Shown here piece after piece: positions 44,259 through 53,246 of a stretch of 64,000 nt of DNA. The stretch lies in assembly GCA_006969385.1 (NCBI GenBank), contig CP030884.1:4520249-4584248 (forward strand), given 5' to 3'. The notes below the pieces were generated by a model that was not told the DNA's origin, ran no database searches, and was given only the letters and a program-made list of their open reading frames with translations. Source of the stretch: Planctomycetaceae bacterium. Lineage in GTDB: Bacteria; Planctomycetota; Phycisphaerae; UBA1845; UTPLA1. Every line of letters begins with the position of its first letter. Positions within the stretch are counted from its first letter, which is position 1. Both the position numbers and the translations under genes were made by a program.

Positions 44259-45635
44259 ATGACCAAACGTGAGAAAAAACTCGAACTGCTCTCCACCTAC
44301 CTCGATGGCGAAGCCACCGAACAGGAACGTCAGGTGGTCGAGATTTTGCTGCAAACCGACAAGGAAGCGCAAGTCATCTACCGAGACTTCCAGGGTATGG
44401 GGCAAGAATTATCCACACTACCCGTCGATTCACCCGCTATCGATCTCCAAGCAGCCGTGTGCGAAACGCTGGAACGCGAAGCGCTGTTCAATGGCATCCC
44501 CAACGAGCCCCGCCTCGCCAGCTGGCAGTTTTATGGCGCTGCCGCCGCCTTTGCGGTAGCCGTTGGCATGGGCTGGATGGTGCTACCAACGCTGATGTCG
44601 TCAGGCCCGAAACCGAATAACGAAGGCGATTTTGATAACTACGTGGCCATCGCGCCTGCCAACAACTCGGGCAATGCCGGCAACAACACGAGCATGGGCG
44701 GCTCAAGCACCATGGGGGCGAATGCTCGTTCCGGCGAATGGTCCAGCGCTTCCGCCAGTCACGCCAATACCATCGACGAACCGTATGACGTAATGGCTGG
44801 GCTCTTGCCGGGCGGTGGTTCGGTTCTCACCGGTAACGCGGTTGCCGTCGGCAGGCCGCGTCCGGGCACGCTCGACGAAAAGCTCGTGGCCGGCCGCTTA
44901 CAACCCGAAGAGGTTCGCACCGCGGCAGTCGAGGCGTTTTCCAACCAGATCGTGGTTGATTTCAAACATGCCACCGACCGATGGATGATGGAAGACGCGC
45001 TGGAGGCCGAGCTTTACCGTAACGATACGCCGCGCCTCGGTCCGTCGTCGGCAAAATTTCGGCTTAGCTGCGACGATCCCTTCTTTGTTCAATGCCATCC
45101 CGTTGAGCAATCTAACGCCCGTTTCGAGGCAACCTCTTTCGCCTTGAACGTTCCGCCCGACGAGGCCGCCGCCCTGCTGTCCAACTTTAACGCGGTCGCT
45201 GCCGACACCGGCATCGATGCGCAAATTGCGGTCAATGGCGTCGCGCTGGGCAAGCGGCCGCCCCCGGATGTCGCGCTGAGCAATTGTGTTGCATTCGCGC
45301 ATGTTGAGACTGCCGAACGTCAAATTACCGCTTACGAATCTGACGGCACACCGCTGGCGCGACGATCGACCGGTGCCGTCGATTTCGAAGGCCACCGTTC
45401 GCCCACCTCCGGCCCGTTACCTGCCGAGGACGAATTGGGTAAAATTGGCCCGTCGAGATTTCGAAAGTCAACGGATCAGCCCGCCGCCAACGCGGCGAAC
45501 GAAAGCCCTGCTGTATGTCGCAACCTGATGGTTTGCATCTCTCTACGTTCACCTGCCGACGATCGCACCGGCGAATCGGCCCCCTCGTTATCCACGCCGA
45601 GTACACAGCCCGCGCGCGCGGGCACGTCGCCCTAA
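44259..45635 (+). CDS. Membrane-bound anti-sigma factor, long extracytoplasmic part
   Basis: A 458-residue protein. Residues 1-85 form a helical anti-sigma domain (LELLSTYLDGEATEQERQVV, as in RseA/zinc-finger-type anti-sigma N-termini without the zinc residues). A transmembrane segment follows (FYGAAAAFAVAVGMGWMVLP, about 90-110). The remaining 340 residues are extracytoplasmic, start with a low-complexity Asn/Gly/Ser stretch and contain an unrecognised region with four cysteines. It lies 18 nt after the sigma factor gene. RseP at 39.7 kb is a possible processing protease. Confidence 0.8.
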   Translation: MTKREKKLELLSTYLDGEATEQERQVVEILLQTDKEAQVIYRDFQGMGQELSTLPVDSPAIDLQAAVCETLEREALFNGIPNEPRLASWQFYGAAAAFAVAVGMGWMVLPTLMSSGPKPNNEGDFDNYVAIAPANNSGNAGNNTSMGGSSTMGANARSGEWSSASASHANTIDEPYDVMAGLLPGGGSVLTGNAVAVGRPRPGTLDEKLVAGRLQPEEVRTAAVEAFSNQIVVDFKHATDRWMMEDALEAELYRNDTPRLGPSSAKFRLSCDDPFFVQCHPVEQSNARFEATSFALNVPPDEAAALLSNFNAVAADTGIDAQIAVNGVALGKRPPPDVALSNCVAFAHVETAERQITAYESDGTPLARRSTGAVDFEGHRSPTSGPLPAEDELGKIGPSRFRKSTDQPAANAANESPAVCRNLMVCISLRSPADDRTGESAPSLSTPSTQPARAGTSP

Positions 45636-45651
45636 TGAGGCGTCGTCCATA

Positions 45652-46806
45652 ATGGCGCGCAAGGGGCGGCCCAAAGGCGACCGCAAAGTGCGCGTCGACT
45701 TTCGCAAGAATCGCGGCAAAACGGCACGCGACAAGAGCCAATGGACGCGCAGCCTGCGCGACAATCCCAACAAAGCTGAAGACGCCGACAAATCCGAACT
45801 CGTACGCGCCAAAGGCGCGCTCTCCCGCAAACGCACGATCATCGAAAGCGACACCGACTGGGATGCATTGATTCAAGGCACCGTCGTGCGCATGCGCGGC
45901 CTCATCGCCGAAGTCGAGGCCGGCGATACCACTTGGGCCTGTACCGTGCGGCGCGTCTTGCGTACGCGCCAGATCGATCAGCGCCACCCGGTCACCGTGG
46001 GCGATCGGGTCGGCCTCACGGCGGTGTCGGTTGCTGGCGAGCAAAGCCAATTGGTGAGCGACGAGCGCGAATTGCCCGAGGGCGTGATCGAAGCCATTCG
46101 TCCGCGCGCCACCGTGCTAGAGCGCGTTTACGGTCGCCGTACGCAGGTGCTGGCCGCCAATGTCGACACCGCCGTCATCACCGTCGCCGCTGATCAGCCC
46201 ACGCTGCGACCGCATTTGATCGATCGCTATTTGGTCTCGATTCATCAAGGTGGCATGCGGCCAGTCATTTGTATAAACAAGAGCGATCTCGATAAAGAAG
46301 ATTTTGCTGCCGACGTGGCCGAGCGCTACCGCGGGTTGGAATACATCACGCTGTTCACGTCGATTCCACACAACGAAGGGCTCGACGAGCTGCGCGAGGT
46401 GCTCCGCGATCAGACGACAGTCTTCGTCGGCCCCAGCGGGGTGGGAAAAAGCTCGTTGCTAAACGCGCTCGATCCATCGTTAACACTTCAAACGGGCTCG
46501 CTTACCGATCTACAGCGCGGTCGCCACACGACAACCACGGCCGCGCTGATTCGCTGGGCTCTCGGTGGCTATGTCGTCGACACACCGGGTACCCGCCAGT
46601 TTGACTTACCGCCGGTCGAAGCCGGGGAAATCGAAGCGTACTTTCGCGAGTTTGTGGATTTGGTTTCGGCGTGTCGCTTTCCGGACTGTTCGCACACCCA
46701 CGAAACGAACTGCGCGATCAAGGATGCAGTTGATGCAGGCAAGATAACGCCGGAACGCTACGAAAGTTATGAAAAGATGTTTTGGGAGTGCAAAGAAAAG
46801 GAATGA
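45652..46806 (+). CDS. rsgA: Ribosome small-subunit GTPase RsgA
   Basis: RsgA is a circularly permuted GTPase of 30S ribosome maturation. The 384-residue protein has an N-terminal basic tail, an OB domain (about 72-170), then the motifs in permuted order: NKSD (G4) near 208, GPSGVGKSSLLN (G1), GRHTTTTAAL (G2) and DTPGTRQFDL (G3). The C-terminal zinc site is CRFPDCSHTHETNC. The basic 65-residue N-terminal extension (MARKGRPKGDRKVRVDFRKN) is longer than usual. Confidence 0.96.
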   Translation: MARKGRPKGDRKVRVDFRKNRGKTARDKSQWTRSLRDNPNKAEDADKSELVRAKGALSRKRTIIESDTDWDALIQGTVVRMRGLIAEVEAGDTTWACTVRRVLRTRQIDQRHPVTVGDRVGLTAVSVAGEQSQLVSDERELPEGVIEAIRPRATVLERVYGRRTQVLAANVDTAVITVAADQPTLRPHLIDRYLVSIHQGGMRPVICINKSDLDKEDFAADVAERYRGLEYITLFTSIPHNEGLDELREVLRDQTTVFVGPSGVGKSSLLNALDPSLTLQTGSLTDLQRGRHTTTTAALIRWALGGYVVDTPGTRQFDLPPVEAGEIEAYFREFVDLVSACRFPDCSHTHETNCAIKDAVDAGKITPERYESYEKMFWECKEKE

Positions 46807-46824
46807 CGCTGCGAGCAACTGGAT

Positions 46825-47430
46825 TTAGCCCAATGCGTTTATGGTGCTGGCCGCTTTTTTCCATTGTTTCTTCGTGCCCAACATCAAGGCCGCTTGGCGA
46901 AGCATGAATTCGGCCACGGGGCGTAGATCGGCATGTTTGTTCACAAACTTGTAGCTTGCGTAACCTTGCAGAATCATCATCAGTTTGTCGGTCGCCAGTT
47001 TCGGATTGACGACTTGATACGAAAGCAATAAGTCATGTAATAGTTCTTCAATGGCGAGGGGAAAAATCTGCCCAGCCTTATGCATTGCGTCGTTGGGATT
47101 GGGATACTCGGAACACACCTTTAAGAATATGCAGCCCTCCATGTCTGAATTGAATAACGCACAGTCCCACGAACTAAAAAAATTCGCCAAGTCTTCTTCT
47201 AATGATGACCCATCGCTCCGCTTTAGGTTGGCTTTGATCTTTGCCAACGTCGTTTGAGCGCGATATTCAACGGCCGAGACAGCCAAAGCGTCTTTCGACG
47301 CGAAGTATTTATAGAACGTCGTCTTCGAGATGCCCGCGTCGCGCAGAATGACATCCAATCCCACCTCATGGACGCCATTTTGGTCAATGAGGTCGGCGGC
47401 AGTCTTCATCAATCGCTCGCGCGTGTTCAT
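46825..47430 (-). CDS. TetR/AcrR-family transcriptional regulator
   Basis: A 201-residue repressor-type protein. The N-terminal helix-turn-helix is VGLDVILRDAGISKTTFYKYF (in two parts at about residues 24-44), the rest a helical ligand-binding domain with a CIFLKVC stretch. The ATG follows AGGAGG by 8 nt; the longer frame is not needed. It is closely similar to the next minus-strand TetR gene, so the two look like an old tandem duplication. No regulated gene is evident beside it. Confidence 0.93.
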   Translation of the reverse strand: MNTRERLMKTAADLIDQNGVHEVGLDVILRDAGISKTTFYKYFASKDALAVSAVEYRAQTTLAKIKANLKRSDGSSLEEDLANFFSSWDCALFNSDMEGCIFLKVCSEYPNPNDAMHKAGQIFPLAIEELLHDLLLSYQVVNPKLATDKLMMILQGYASYKFVNKHADLRPVAEFMLRQAALMLGTKKQWKKAASTINALG

Positions 47431-47912
47431 CGCGCCGTCCTCCTTACTTCCGCCTCTCATCGAAACCAATCGGCATTCAGCGGAGGTTATATCATAACCA
47501 TTTAAAACGACGTAACCGGGGGGAACCGCAAGTTCCTATTAATGACGACACCTGTCGATATAGCACAAAATTTGTACGACTTGTTGGATGATGACATCTG
47601 TCTAATACGTAGCGACATGTTGTGCATCACGAGGAGTTTGCATGAGCGGATTGCGTCAACCGGGAGCCACTTAATCCGGATTGCGGCTACCGTAATTAGC
47701 TTAACTTTGGCATTACCAGTGGGATTTTCATGGCGTCGAACCGCCGGCTGGTGCTTGTGATTGTTTTCATCCCAATAAACGAGTTGAATCCATATTTTCG
47801 TGTAATTTAGAAAATTCGTTGCACACTCCAAATCACTTCACCGCCAGGCGCCGAAAAATTGTAAGGCGTCTGATCGGCCGGAAGGCCTTCGTGCGAATCT
47901 CCCTGCCGCAAA
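47431..47912. other. Intergenic region between the two TetR genes
   Basis: No credible gene or RNA is visible. It probably holds the upstream regulatory region of the first TetR gene; a clear palindromic operator was not identified. Confidence 0.45.
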
Positions 47913-48491
47913 TCAAGCCGGCCCGCCAACAGCACTTTCGACCAACTGTTTCATCAATGCATGAGCATCCGCTTCGCAAGTCGCCTGCTCTTCGTCTTTG
48001 AACATAAAGCCGAACGTCGCGGCCCCTTGCAACACGATCGTTAATTGTCTTGCGAGTCGCTCGGGATCGGCTGCACCCGAATCTCGCGACAGCTGCACAA
48101 TCGTACTTCGCACAGCCCTCGGAAAGGCACGCGCGACTGCGAAGAGTGCTTCCTTGTCATCCGGATACGCATGACAATATTTTGAGAATAAGCAGCCATT
48201 CCAGTGCTTTTCCCGAATCTTCCGCAGCCAAATCGGGAGAAGATTGCTAAGGCATGCCTTCGGCTCATTGCCAAATCGCTGCGCGAACTCTTCGCGTATC
48301 TCGTTGATCAATTGCTCGGTGCACTGGTTGACCACTTCGGCCGACAATTCATCCTTGGAGTCGAAGTACTTATAAAACGTCGTCTTCGACACACCGACTT
48401 CGCTCAAGACGGCATCCAAACCAAAGCCACGTGGCCCGCGCTGATCGGCAAGTCGCTCGGCCGTCGCAATAAATTTTTCGCGCGTGTTCAT
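47913..48491 (-). CDS. TetR/AcrR-family transcriptional regulator, paralogue of the neighbour
   Basis: A 192-residue TetR protein starting MNTREKFIATAERLADQRG with helix-turn-helix LDAVLSEVGVSKTTFYKYFD. It shares with the adjacent regulator the MNTRE start, the KTTFYKYF-SKD recognition segment, a CxFxKxC-type motif (GCLFSKYC) followed by a YP-D pair, and the overall helical pattern. AAGGGGG precedes the ATG. The effector and targets are unknown. Confidence 0.92.
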   Translation of the reverse strand: MNTREKFIATAERLADQRGPRGFGLDAVLSEVGVSKTTFYKYFDSKDELSAEVVNQCTEQLINEIREEFAQRFGNEPKACLSNLLPIWLRKIREKHWNGCLFSKYCHAYPDDKEALFAVARAFPRAVRSTIVQLSRDSGAADPERLARQLTIVLQGAATFGFMFKDEEQATCEADAHALMKQLVESAVGGPA

Positions 48492-48898
48492 CGCTGCCCC
48501 CTTGACCGCTCGTTTGCGACACAAATTTCGCGAACCCGAATTCCCGAACAAAATCGACTCGATTATAACGCCCTGCCAGATCGGAAACTACCCCCGTTCG
48601 GGCGGAGGTAGTGGTATTGATTGCGGCAGTATCGCCGACTCGGCAGTGCGTATTCGCTCTTCCCACCGGCGAGACGCCGATGCTCCCCCTGGCGGAAACC
48701 AAACGGCACCCGTACACGGGCGGAGCAGCCACGTTGCGAGCCCTCGAGTTTCCCCGACATAGCAGATAAAGAACTAACAGTCCCCCGTCCACGGCAGTCG
48801 ATCTATCCGATATCTCCCCACGGGCGTGCCGCAGTTTATGACGCAAAGGTCATCACGCCATGGGCTAAATCCTACCGATCCCAAGAGTAGGACGAGAA
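48492..48898. other. Intergenic region, nothing recognised
   Basis: No supported gene, tRNA or repeat is seen between the second TetR gene and the small zinc-ribbon gene. Short frames lack starts or conserved composition. Confidence 0.4.
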
Positions 48899-49105
48899 AT
48901 GAGTTCGAGTCATGTTCCGAACGAACCAATAGCATGTGTTGAATGTGGGCTGCGCTTGCCTATTCGCCAGCCACAGGTGGATGAGCAGCACCGCACGTTT
49001 AGATGTGCCTTTTGTGGGGCGGTTTATGCGGGCATTCCAGTTGAAACGCCCAACGCAGAGGATAGGTTCAACATTAGAGAGATCAATTTGGACTCCGCAT
49101 ATTGA
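48899..49105 (+). CDS. Small zinc-ribbon protein
   Basis: A 68-residue protein with two CxxC knuckles, CVECGLRLPIRQP and CAFCGAVYAGIPVE, spaced 24 residues apart. The pattern suggests a zinc ribbon with an acidic tail. No enzyme motif is present. It is probably real because of the preserved knuckles and normal composition. There is no detectable operon partner. Confidence 0.65.
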   Translation: MSSSHVPNEPIACVECGLRLPIRQPQVDEQHRTFRCAFCGAVYAGIPVETPNAEDRFNIREINLDSAY

Positions 49106-49180
49106 GCTTCCTGCCGATCCTGCGAATTGAGCGCGCGACCGAACTGCGATGAAACCGCGCTCATTTTTCATCACTTAGGT

Positions 49181-49849
49181 TCAAAGCCGCGCCCGAATCT
49201 CTCGCAAGGACGCTTCCGGATCGGTCGCCCCGTATATCCCCGACGACATCACCAGACAATGCGCTCCCGCATCCACCAGTTGCACTGCATTGTGCGCTTT
49301 CACTCCTCCGTCCACCGTAATCGTCACCGCGCTGCCGGACTGGTCGATGAGTTCGCGTAATTCGCTCACCCGCCGATAGGTGGTATCCATTAACTTCTGG
49401 CCCGCGAATCCGGGAACAATGCCCATCAAACACACGCTATCGATGTATGGCAGCATTGGTGCCACAGCGCTAATTGGCGTCTCAAGATTTAGTGCGACGC
49501 CGGGCTTCACGCCCTTCTGGCGAATCGCATTCACCACGCCCATCGCACGGCTACTTGCCTCCAAATGAAACAGCATTTGGGCATGACCGCAGCCATCCAT
49601 GCGTTCGATCCAATCGTCCGGACGACTCACCATTAAATGCACTTCGACCGGCAACGACGTCGACTCGACGGTTCGCCGCACGACGTCTTCACCGAAGCTA
49701 ATCGTCGGCACGAAGTGACCGTCCGAAACGTCGAGCGAGATCATGTCCGCACCGGCACGTTCGGCGATGCGAATCGCCTCAATCAAATTGAGCGGATCGC
49801 CCGCCAGAATGGACGCCAAAAACTTCACGGTTCGCGGTGAATTGCTCAT
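49181..49849 (-). CDS. rpe: Ribulose-phosphate 3-epimerase
   Basis: Rpe interconverts ribulose 5-phosphate and xylulose 5-phosphate in the pentose phosphate pathway. The barrel shows LASILAGDP, GADMISLDVSDGHFVPTISFG with the catalytic Asp, VEVHLMVSRPDDWIE, GVALNLETPI, MGIVPGFAGQKLMD and TVDGGVKAHN with the second Asp. The ATG chosen gives 222 residues, the family norm. In-frame ATGs up to 77 nt further upstream exist, and no strong Shine-Dalgarno decides between them. Confidence 0.92.
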   Translation of the reverse strand: MSNSPRTVKFLASILAGDPLNLIEAIRIAERAGADMISLDVSDGHFVPTISFGEDVVRRTVESTSLPVEVHLMVSRPDDWIERMDGCGHAQMLFHLEASSRAMGVVNAIRQKGVKPGVALNLETPISAVAPMLPYIDSVCLMGIVPGFAGQKLMDTTYRRVSELRELIDQSGSAVTITVDGGVKAHNAVQLVDAGAHCLVMSSGIYGATDPEASLREIRARL

Positions 49850-50027
49850 AGGGCTGGTTTTCTGCGTTGCTGAGGTGGCCGACTGATTCATTCCAGCCAT
49901 GGTAGCGGGCGGCGAGATCGTGTCCATAAAAAGGTACGTACGCCGAAGTTCCGAAAGCCGATGGTTATGCGAAACGCCAAAATTGATCGGAACGAAACGA
50001 CTCGCCCGCTTGCCGATATACAGTTTA

Positions 50028-50300
50028 ATGAACGGCCCAAACCAATCAGACGAAACGCCTGCTCGGCTCGACATCGTTGAGGCATCTGGTCTAGAGCCTG
50101 TGTCGTCCGCTTCGACCGGTACGAGCAAACGTCCGTGGATCGGCGTGCAGTTTGAATGTTGTGATGTGTATCAAAGGATCTATCGCGCGGCGGATGCCGA
50201 AGCTTACGAAGGCCATTGCCCCTCGTGTGGCTGCCACGTCCGCGTGCGCGTCGGGGCCGAAGGCATGAATACACGATTCTTAAGGGCGCGCCCGATCTGA
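50028..50300 (+). CDS. Small zinc-binding protein (ECC..CPxCG type)
   Basis: A 90-residue protein whose conserved part reads WIGVQFECCDVYQRIYRAAD followed by GHCPSCGCHVRVRVG. The paired cysteines (ECC and CPSCGC) look like a small zinc-ribbon module, a type I associate with planctomycete genomes. The first 35 residues are variable. The start could be further upstream because the frame stays open. It converges on the terminator of the candidate RNA gene to its right. Confidence 0.7.
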   Translation: MNGPNQSDETPARLDIVEASGLEPVSSASTGTSKRPWIGVQFECCDVYQRIYRAADAEAYEGHCPSCGCHVRVRVGAEGMNTRFLRARPI

Positions 50301-50308
50301 GTGCGCAT

Positions 50309-50351
50309 AAAAAAAGCGGGGTGGGCCAGCCTCGCACTCTAGCCCACCCCG
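50309..50351 (-). terminator. Intrinsic terminator of the candidate RNA
   Basis: CGGGGTGGGC pairs perfectly with GCCCACCCCG over a 15-nt loop and is followed by C and seven Us on the minus strand. It closes the transcript starting near 50590. Confidence 0.9.
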
Positions 50352-50590
50352 TCACACACAACCGACCCACACGCGTGGGCCGGGCACGATTGACACCAGC
50401 AAGCAGATCACCGCATTGTCCGCCGGCTGATGGCTTTTTCCGGTTTCGCACTCGGATTTCATCCGAGGCGTCCGTTGTCCGGGGCCGCTCGGCTACGCGC
50501 CGCATCGACCGCCTGACGCAGAGATAAGGATGCAGACGCCGTGCCAATCGCTGAAACGGTTTCATCCCTCACATCAGAAAAACACACAAG
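50309..50590 (-). ncRNA. Candidate structured non-coding RNA, about 280 nt
   Basis: A minus-strand transcription unit with its own promoter and terminator has no convincing protein. The only long frame reads straight through the terminator without a stop. The RNA can form a closing helix GGCACG/CGTGCC (50540-50545 with 50383-50388), an adjacent helix GCGTC/GACGC, a perfect hairpin CTCGGAT-GAA-ATCCGAG, CCCAC-GCGT-GTGGG and smaller stems, that is, a multi-branched fold. It shows none of the conserved sequences I know for tmRNA, RNase P RNA, SRP RNA or common riboswitches. It may be a lineage-specific RNA. Confidence 0.55.
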
Positions 50591-50596
50591 TCACTG

Positions 50597-50625
50597 CTAA
50601 TACTTGGTTTATAAAAATAAGTCAA
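50597..50625 (-). promoter_or_regulatory. Promoter of the candidate RNA
   Basis: TTGACT and TATTAG on the minus strand are separated by 17 nt. The -35 begins 2 nt after the stop of the preceding small ORF, so the RNA has its own promoter. The start should be near 50590. Confidence 0.8.
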
Positions 50626-50626
50626 C

Positions 50627-50959
50627 CTAATCCCCCCGACCCTTGAGTTCACCCGGGGCGGTCCGTTTTGCTTGGTTCTTACCCACAATTGGGTAAACCC
50701 ATTGGGTAGCCACCCCCAAATCACCCTGATCGCGCGCGTGCGGTCCCGGCCCGAATTGCCAATCTTCTCGAATAGTGGCCGCAAAATTTTGACGCAGGTT
50801 CCATGCAAATCGACGAGAACCGCCAAAGAAATCAATAAACTCAGCCGCTTCATCGATTCCCGATCGGTGATAGTTATTCACGGCTCGCAGCACCAACGCG
50901 ATCGACGCCAAATAATTCCCATTCCTTGACTCGGCGCGCTCTAACAACAGCACCAGCAT
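50627..50959 (-). CDS. Hypothetical protein, 110 residues
   Basis: The frame reads SRNGNYLASIALVLRAVNNY followed by HRSGIDEAAEFIDFFGG and GNLR-like basic sequence, ending KRTAPGELKGRGD. Composition is protein-like, with a helical first half, but no family is recognised. It may be a truncated remnant. It ends two bases before the promoter of the candidate RNA. Confidence 0.4.
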   Translation of the reverse strand: MLVLLLERAESRNGNYLASIALVLRAVNNYHRSGIDEAAEFIDFFGGSRRFAWNLRQNFAATIREDWQFGPGPHARDQGDLGVATQWVYPIVGKNQAKRTAPGELKGRGD

Positions 50960-51419
50960 CGCTTACGCCGCATCGACACCTTACATGCGCTCGTGCCGTT
51001 CGGCGTCGCACACCTCATCGTTGGCCGCGCGCCGATCCTTCACTCAATACTGAATGGGGCCGCAGTCCGATGCCGCCCCATTCAGATCGAAGCACAGGTA
51101 GACCAACCCCACGCGGGTGCCATGGCGACCTAACCAAGTCGATCAAGTCCGTCTAAACGAGGGAAAATCCGCGCGAGATCACAATTGCTCGCAACAAATC
51201 AACAAGGTCGGCATGCCCTAGTCACGCGACCATCAATCCCCACCGCCAACATTTTCTTATCGCTGAATGACTAGGCCATTTACTATCTCAATCCCATTTG
51301 CACTCCAAACGGCTGCTAACCGACGCCACGACTCAACGCATCATCGGACGACAAAGAGAACGGTGAGTGATTACCGCTTCTCGCCTAAGGTCGGGCGATA
51401 GATTAAAGTAAGTCCAACA
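50960..51419. other. Intergenic region, nothing recognised
   Basis: Only short, compositionally unlikely frames. The last 100 nt should carry the promoter of the DUF3124 gene, but no clear -35/-10 pair was picked out. Confidence 0.4.
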
Positions 51420-52028
51420 ATGGACAATAGACACGACAACAAAACAATATCACGTGCTACGGACTGGAAGTTCATCGGCACGCTCATCGCCGTCATGGCC
51501 GTGATGGTTGCATCACTCTTAATACTACTCAACCTTCAGAGGTCGGTAAGCCACGTTGAAGCGCAGCTCGATTACCGCACGCCCACAGGTTCCGTATTAC
51601 ACGACGCCGCTGCCACCATTCGGCGCGTCAAAAGCCAGTCGGTGTACGTGCCCGTTTATTCGCACGTGTACGTCCGCGACGGCTCGCCTTTCCGGTTGAC
51701 CGCGACGCTATCCATTCGCAATACCGACCCGGCGCGCCCCTTGGCGGTCGATCGCGTCGCCTATTACGACAGCGCCGGTTTACTCGTGCGCGAATATGTT
51801 GATGCGCCGATCACAGTCGCACCGCATGCTACCATCGAATATCTCATCAAAGAGCAGGACGTGTCCGGCGGGTCCGGTGCTAACTTCGTCGTGGATTGGG
51901 CGACGGAAAACCCATTGGCCCGACCGGTCATCGAAGCCGTGATGATCGGCACGGCGTCGAATCAGGGGATATCGTTTGTCTGCCCCGGCGTGGTCGTGTC
52001 GGAAGTAATGGCAGACGATGCGGAGTGA
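51420..52028 (+). CDS. DUF3124-type membrane-anchored protein
   Basis: A 202-residue protein with one N-terminal transmembrane anchor (FIGTLIAVMAVMVASLLILL, residues 18-37) and a periplasmic beta-rich domain beginning SQSVYVPVYSHVYVRDG, the signature of DUF3124. Further conserved pieces are TLSIRNTDPARPLAVDRVAY, YYDSAGLLVREYV and TIEYLIKEQDVSGGSGANF. The function of the family is not known. It stands alone. Confidence 0.8.
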   Translation: MDNRHDNKTISRATDWKFIGTLIAVMAVMVASLLILLNLQRSVSHVEAQLDYRTPTGSVLHDAAATIRRVKSQSVYVPVYSHVYVRDGSPFRLTATLSIRNTDPARPLAVDRVAYYDSAGLLVREYVDAPITVAPHATIEYLIKEQDVSGGSGANFVVDWATENPLARPVIEAVMIGTASNQGISFVCPGVVVSEVMADDAE

Positions 52029-52495
52029 TGACTCGCAGGCAGGTTCAGAACTCTTGTTAAATTGCGGTGGTCGGTCACAAGCATTGCTTGGGTGCTATGC
52101 CGACCCAACCGGAATGAGGTCGTACGTTCGCGCATCCGCAGCCTCCATCGAAATCAAATTACCTAAGGCTGATCTGAACGTCGGCATACTTCACATGCGA
52201 ACGTCACCTTAATTATGTTATCTGCGTCAGCGACTTGGTGGATGGCGCGCGATCTTTACCACTCACTGGAATGGACGAACGCCCGCGTCGTGGGTATGCC
52301 GACCTTAAACCTGATCGGTACTATGGGATGATTCGCCATTGGTTAACGGCCTTTACTCATTTGGAACTGTTTCGTTTGGGTCGGCATGGCACCCGCGCGG
52401 TTTACAAAAACCTGTTCATCGATAGTACCCGCACGGCCCCCACCGATTGATAACTACGATACGCAATTCGATTGGGCGCAAAACTAGGCGACAAG
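52029..52495. other. Intergenic or relic DNA
   Basis: A frame at 52235-52450 reads RYYGMIRHWLTAFTHLELF and ends soon after, without a recognisable family or good start. It could be the tail of a lost gene. Nothing else was supported. Confidence 0.3.
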
Positions 52496-52873
52496 CTACT
52501 CCGACCGATGCTGGTCCACCAAAATCGGATTGCCGTCCGGGTCGGTCAACACGAAACTCGCCGGGCCAATCGATGATTCGTCGGCCTCCATGTTGAAGCT
52601 GATGCCCTTCGCACGCAATTGTTTCTGTAACTCGCGCACGTCGGTAAACGTCTCGGGATGGTCACCGTCTTCGGCCCAACCGGGATTAAACGTGAGAATG
52701 TTCTGCTCGAACATCCCCTGAAACAGACCGATGACGCTCGTGCCGTTGCGCATCATGGCGTAGTGCTTGCCGTCGTCTCCGCCGAATTGCTCGAAGCCGA
52801 GCTTTTCGTAAAACGCTTTTGACGCTGCGAGGTCTTTCACGGCCAAACTGATCGAAAATGCACCCAAGTCCAT
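52496..52873 (-). CDS. VOC (glyoxalase/bleomycin-resistance fold) protein
   Basis: A 125-residue single VOC unit: FSISLAVKDLAASKAFYEKL at the start, GTSVIGLFQGMFEQNILTFN in the middle and SFVLTDPDGNPILVDQH at the end, which carries the typical metal or substrate region. The ATG follows AGGAGTG by 8 nt. Similar proteins accompany AraC-type regulators in bacteria and may bind or modify small molecules. The substrate is unknown. The AraC/GyrI-like gene lies divergently upstream. Confidence 0.88.
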   Translation of the reverse strand: MDLGAFSISLAVKDLAASKAFYEKLGFEQFGGDDGKHYAMMRNGTSVIGLFQGMFEQNILTFNPGWAEDGDHPETFTDVRELQKQLRAKGISFNMEADESSIGPASFVLTDPDGNPILVDQHRSE

Positions 52874-53246
52874 CGTGGTCACTCCTATCTGAGTTCGATT
52901 TCTGATAACATCTTTTAGCTGCTGGCTCGTATCAGCCGATACCTGCAGACCGAAACCGAATTGCCTCTGCGCGTGCCGTGCTTTCACGTCAGGGTGAGCA
53001 TGCAATTCGCGGAGCGTACGTAAGTTGGTATCGCGCAACACGAACGCGGTAAACTCCGCATGCTTGCCTTTATGGGCAAGCATGGCACCCGCGCAGCGCT
53101 ATCAACGACCCGACCGCGTGCAGACTGGCGCTGCGGCAAATCGCCAACGCAACGCTAATAGGCTGACGGAAACAAACCGTTTCCCGTCGGCCAAAGCCTT
53201 GAAGTTCGGAATATAACAAAAAGAGTTCGGTTGAGTTTGACAAATC
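52874..53246. other. Divergent intergenic region between VOC and AraC genes
   Basis: The VOC frame stays open upstream for 70 codons, but that extension has no conserved motif and lies before a good ribosome-binding site, so it is treated as non-coding. Promoters for both neighbours are expected here; none is clear. Confidence 0.4.

Noticed and set aside
49888..50565. A 225-codon minus-strand frame beginning MKPFQRLARRLH
   Set aside because: It reads straight through an intrinsic terminator and into rpe upstream sequence; the segment is better explained as a structured RNA.
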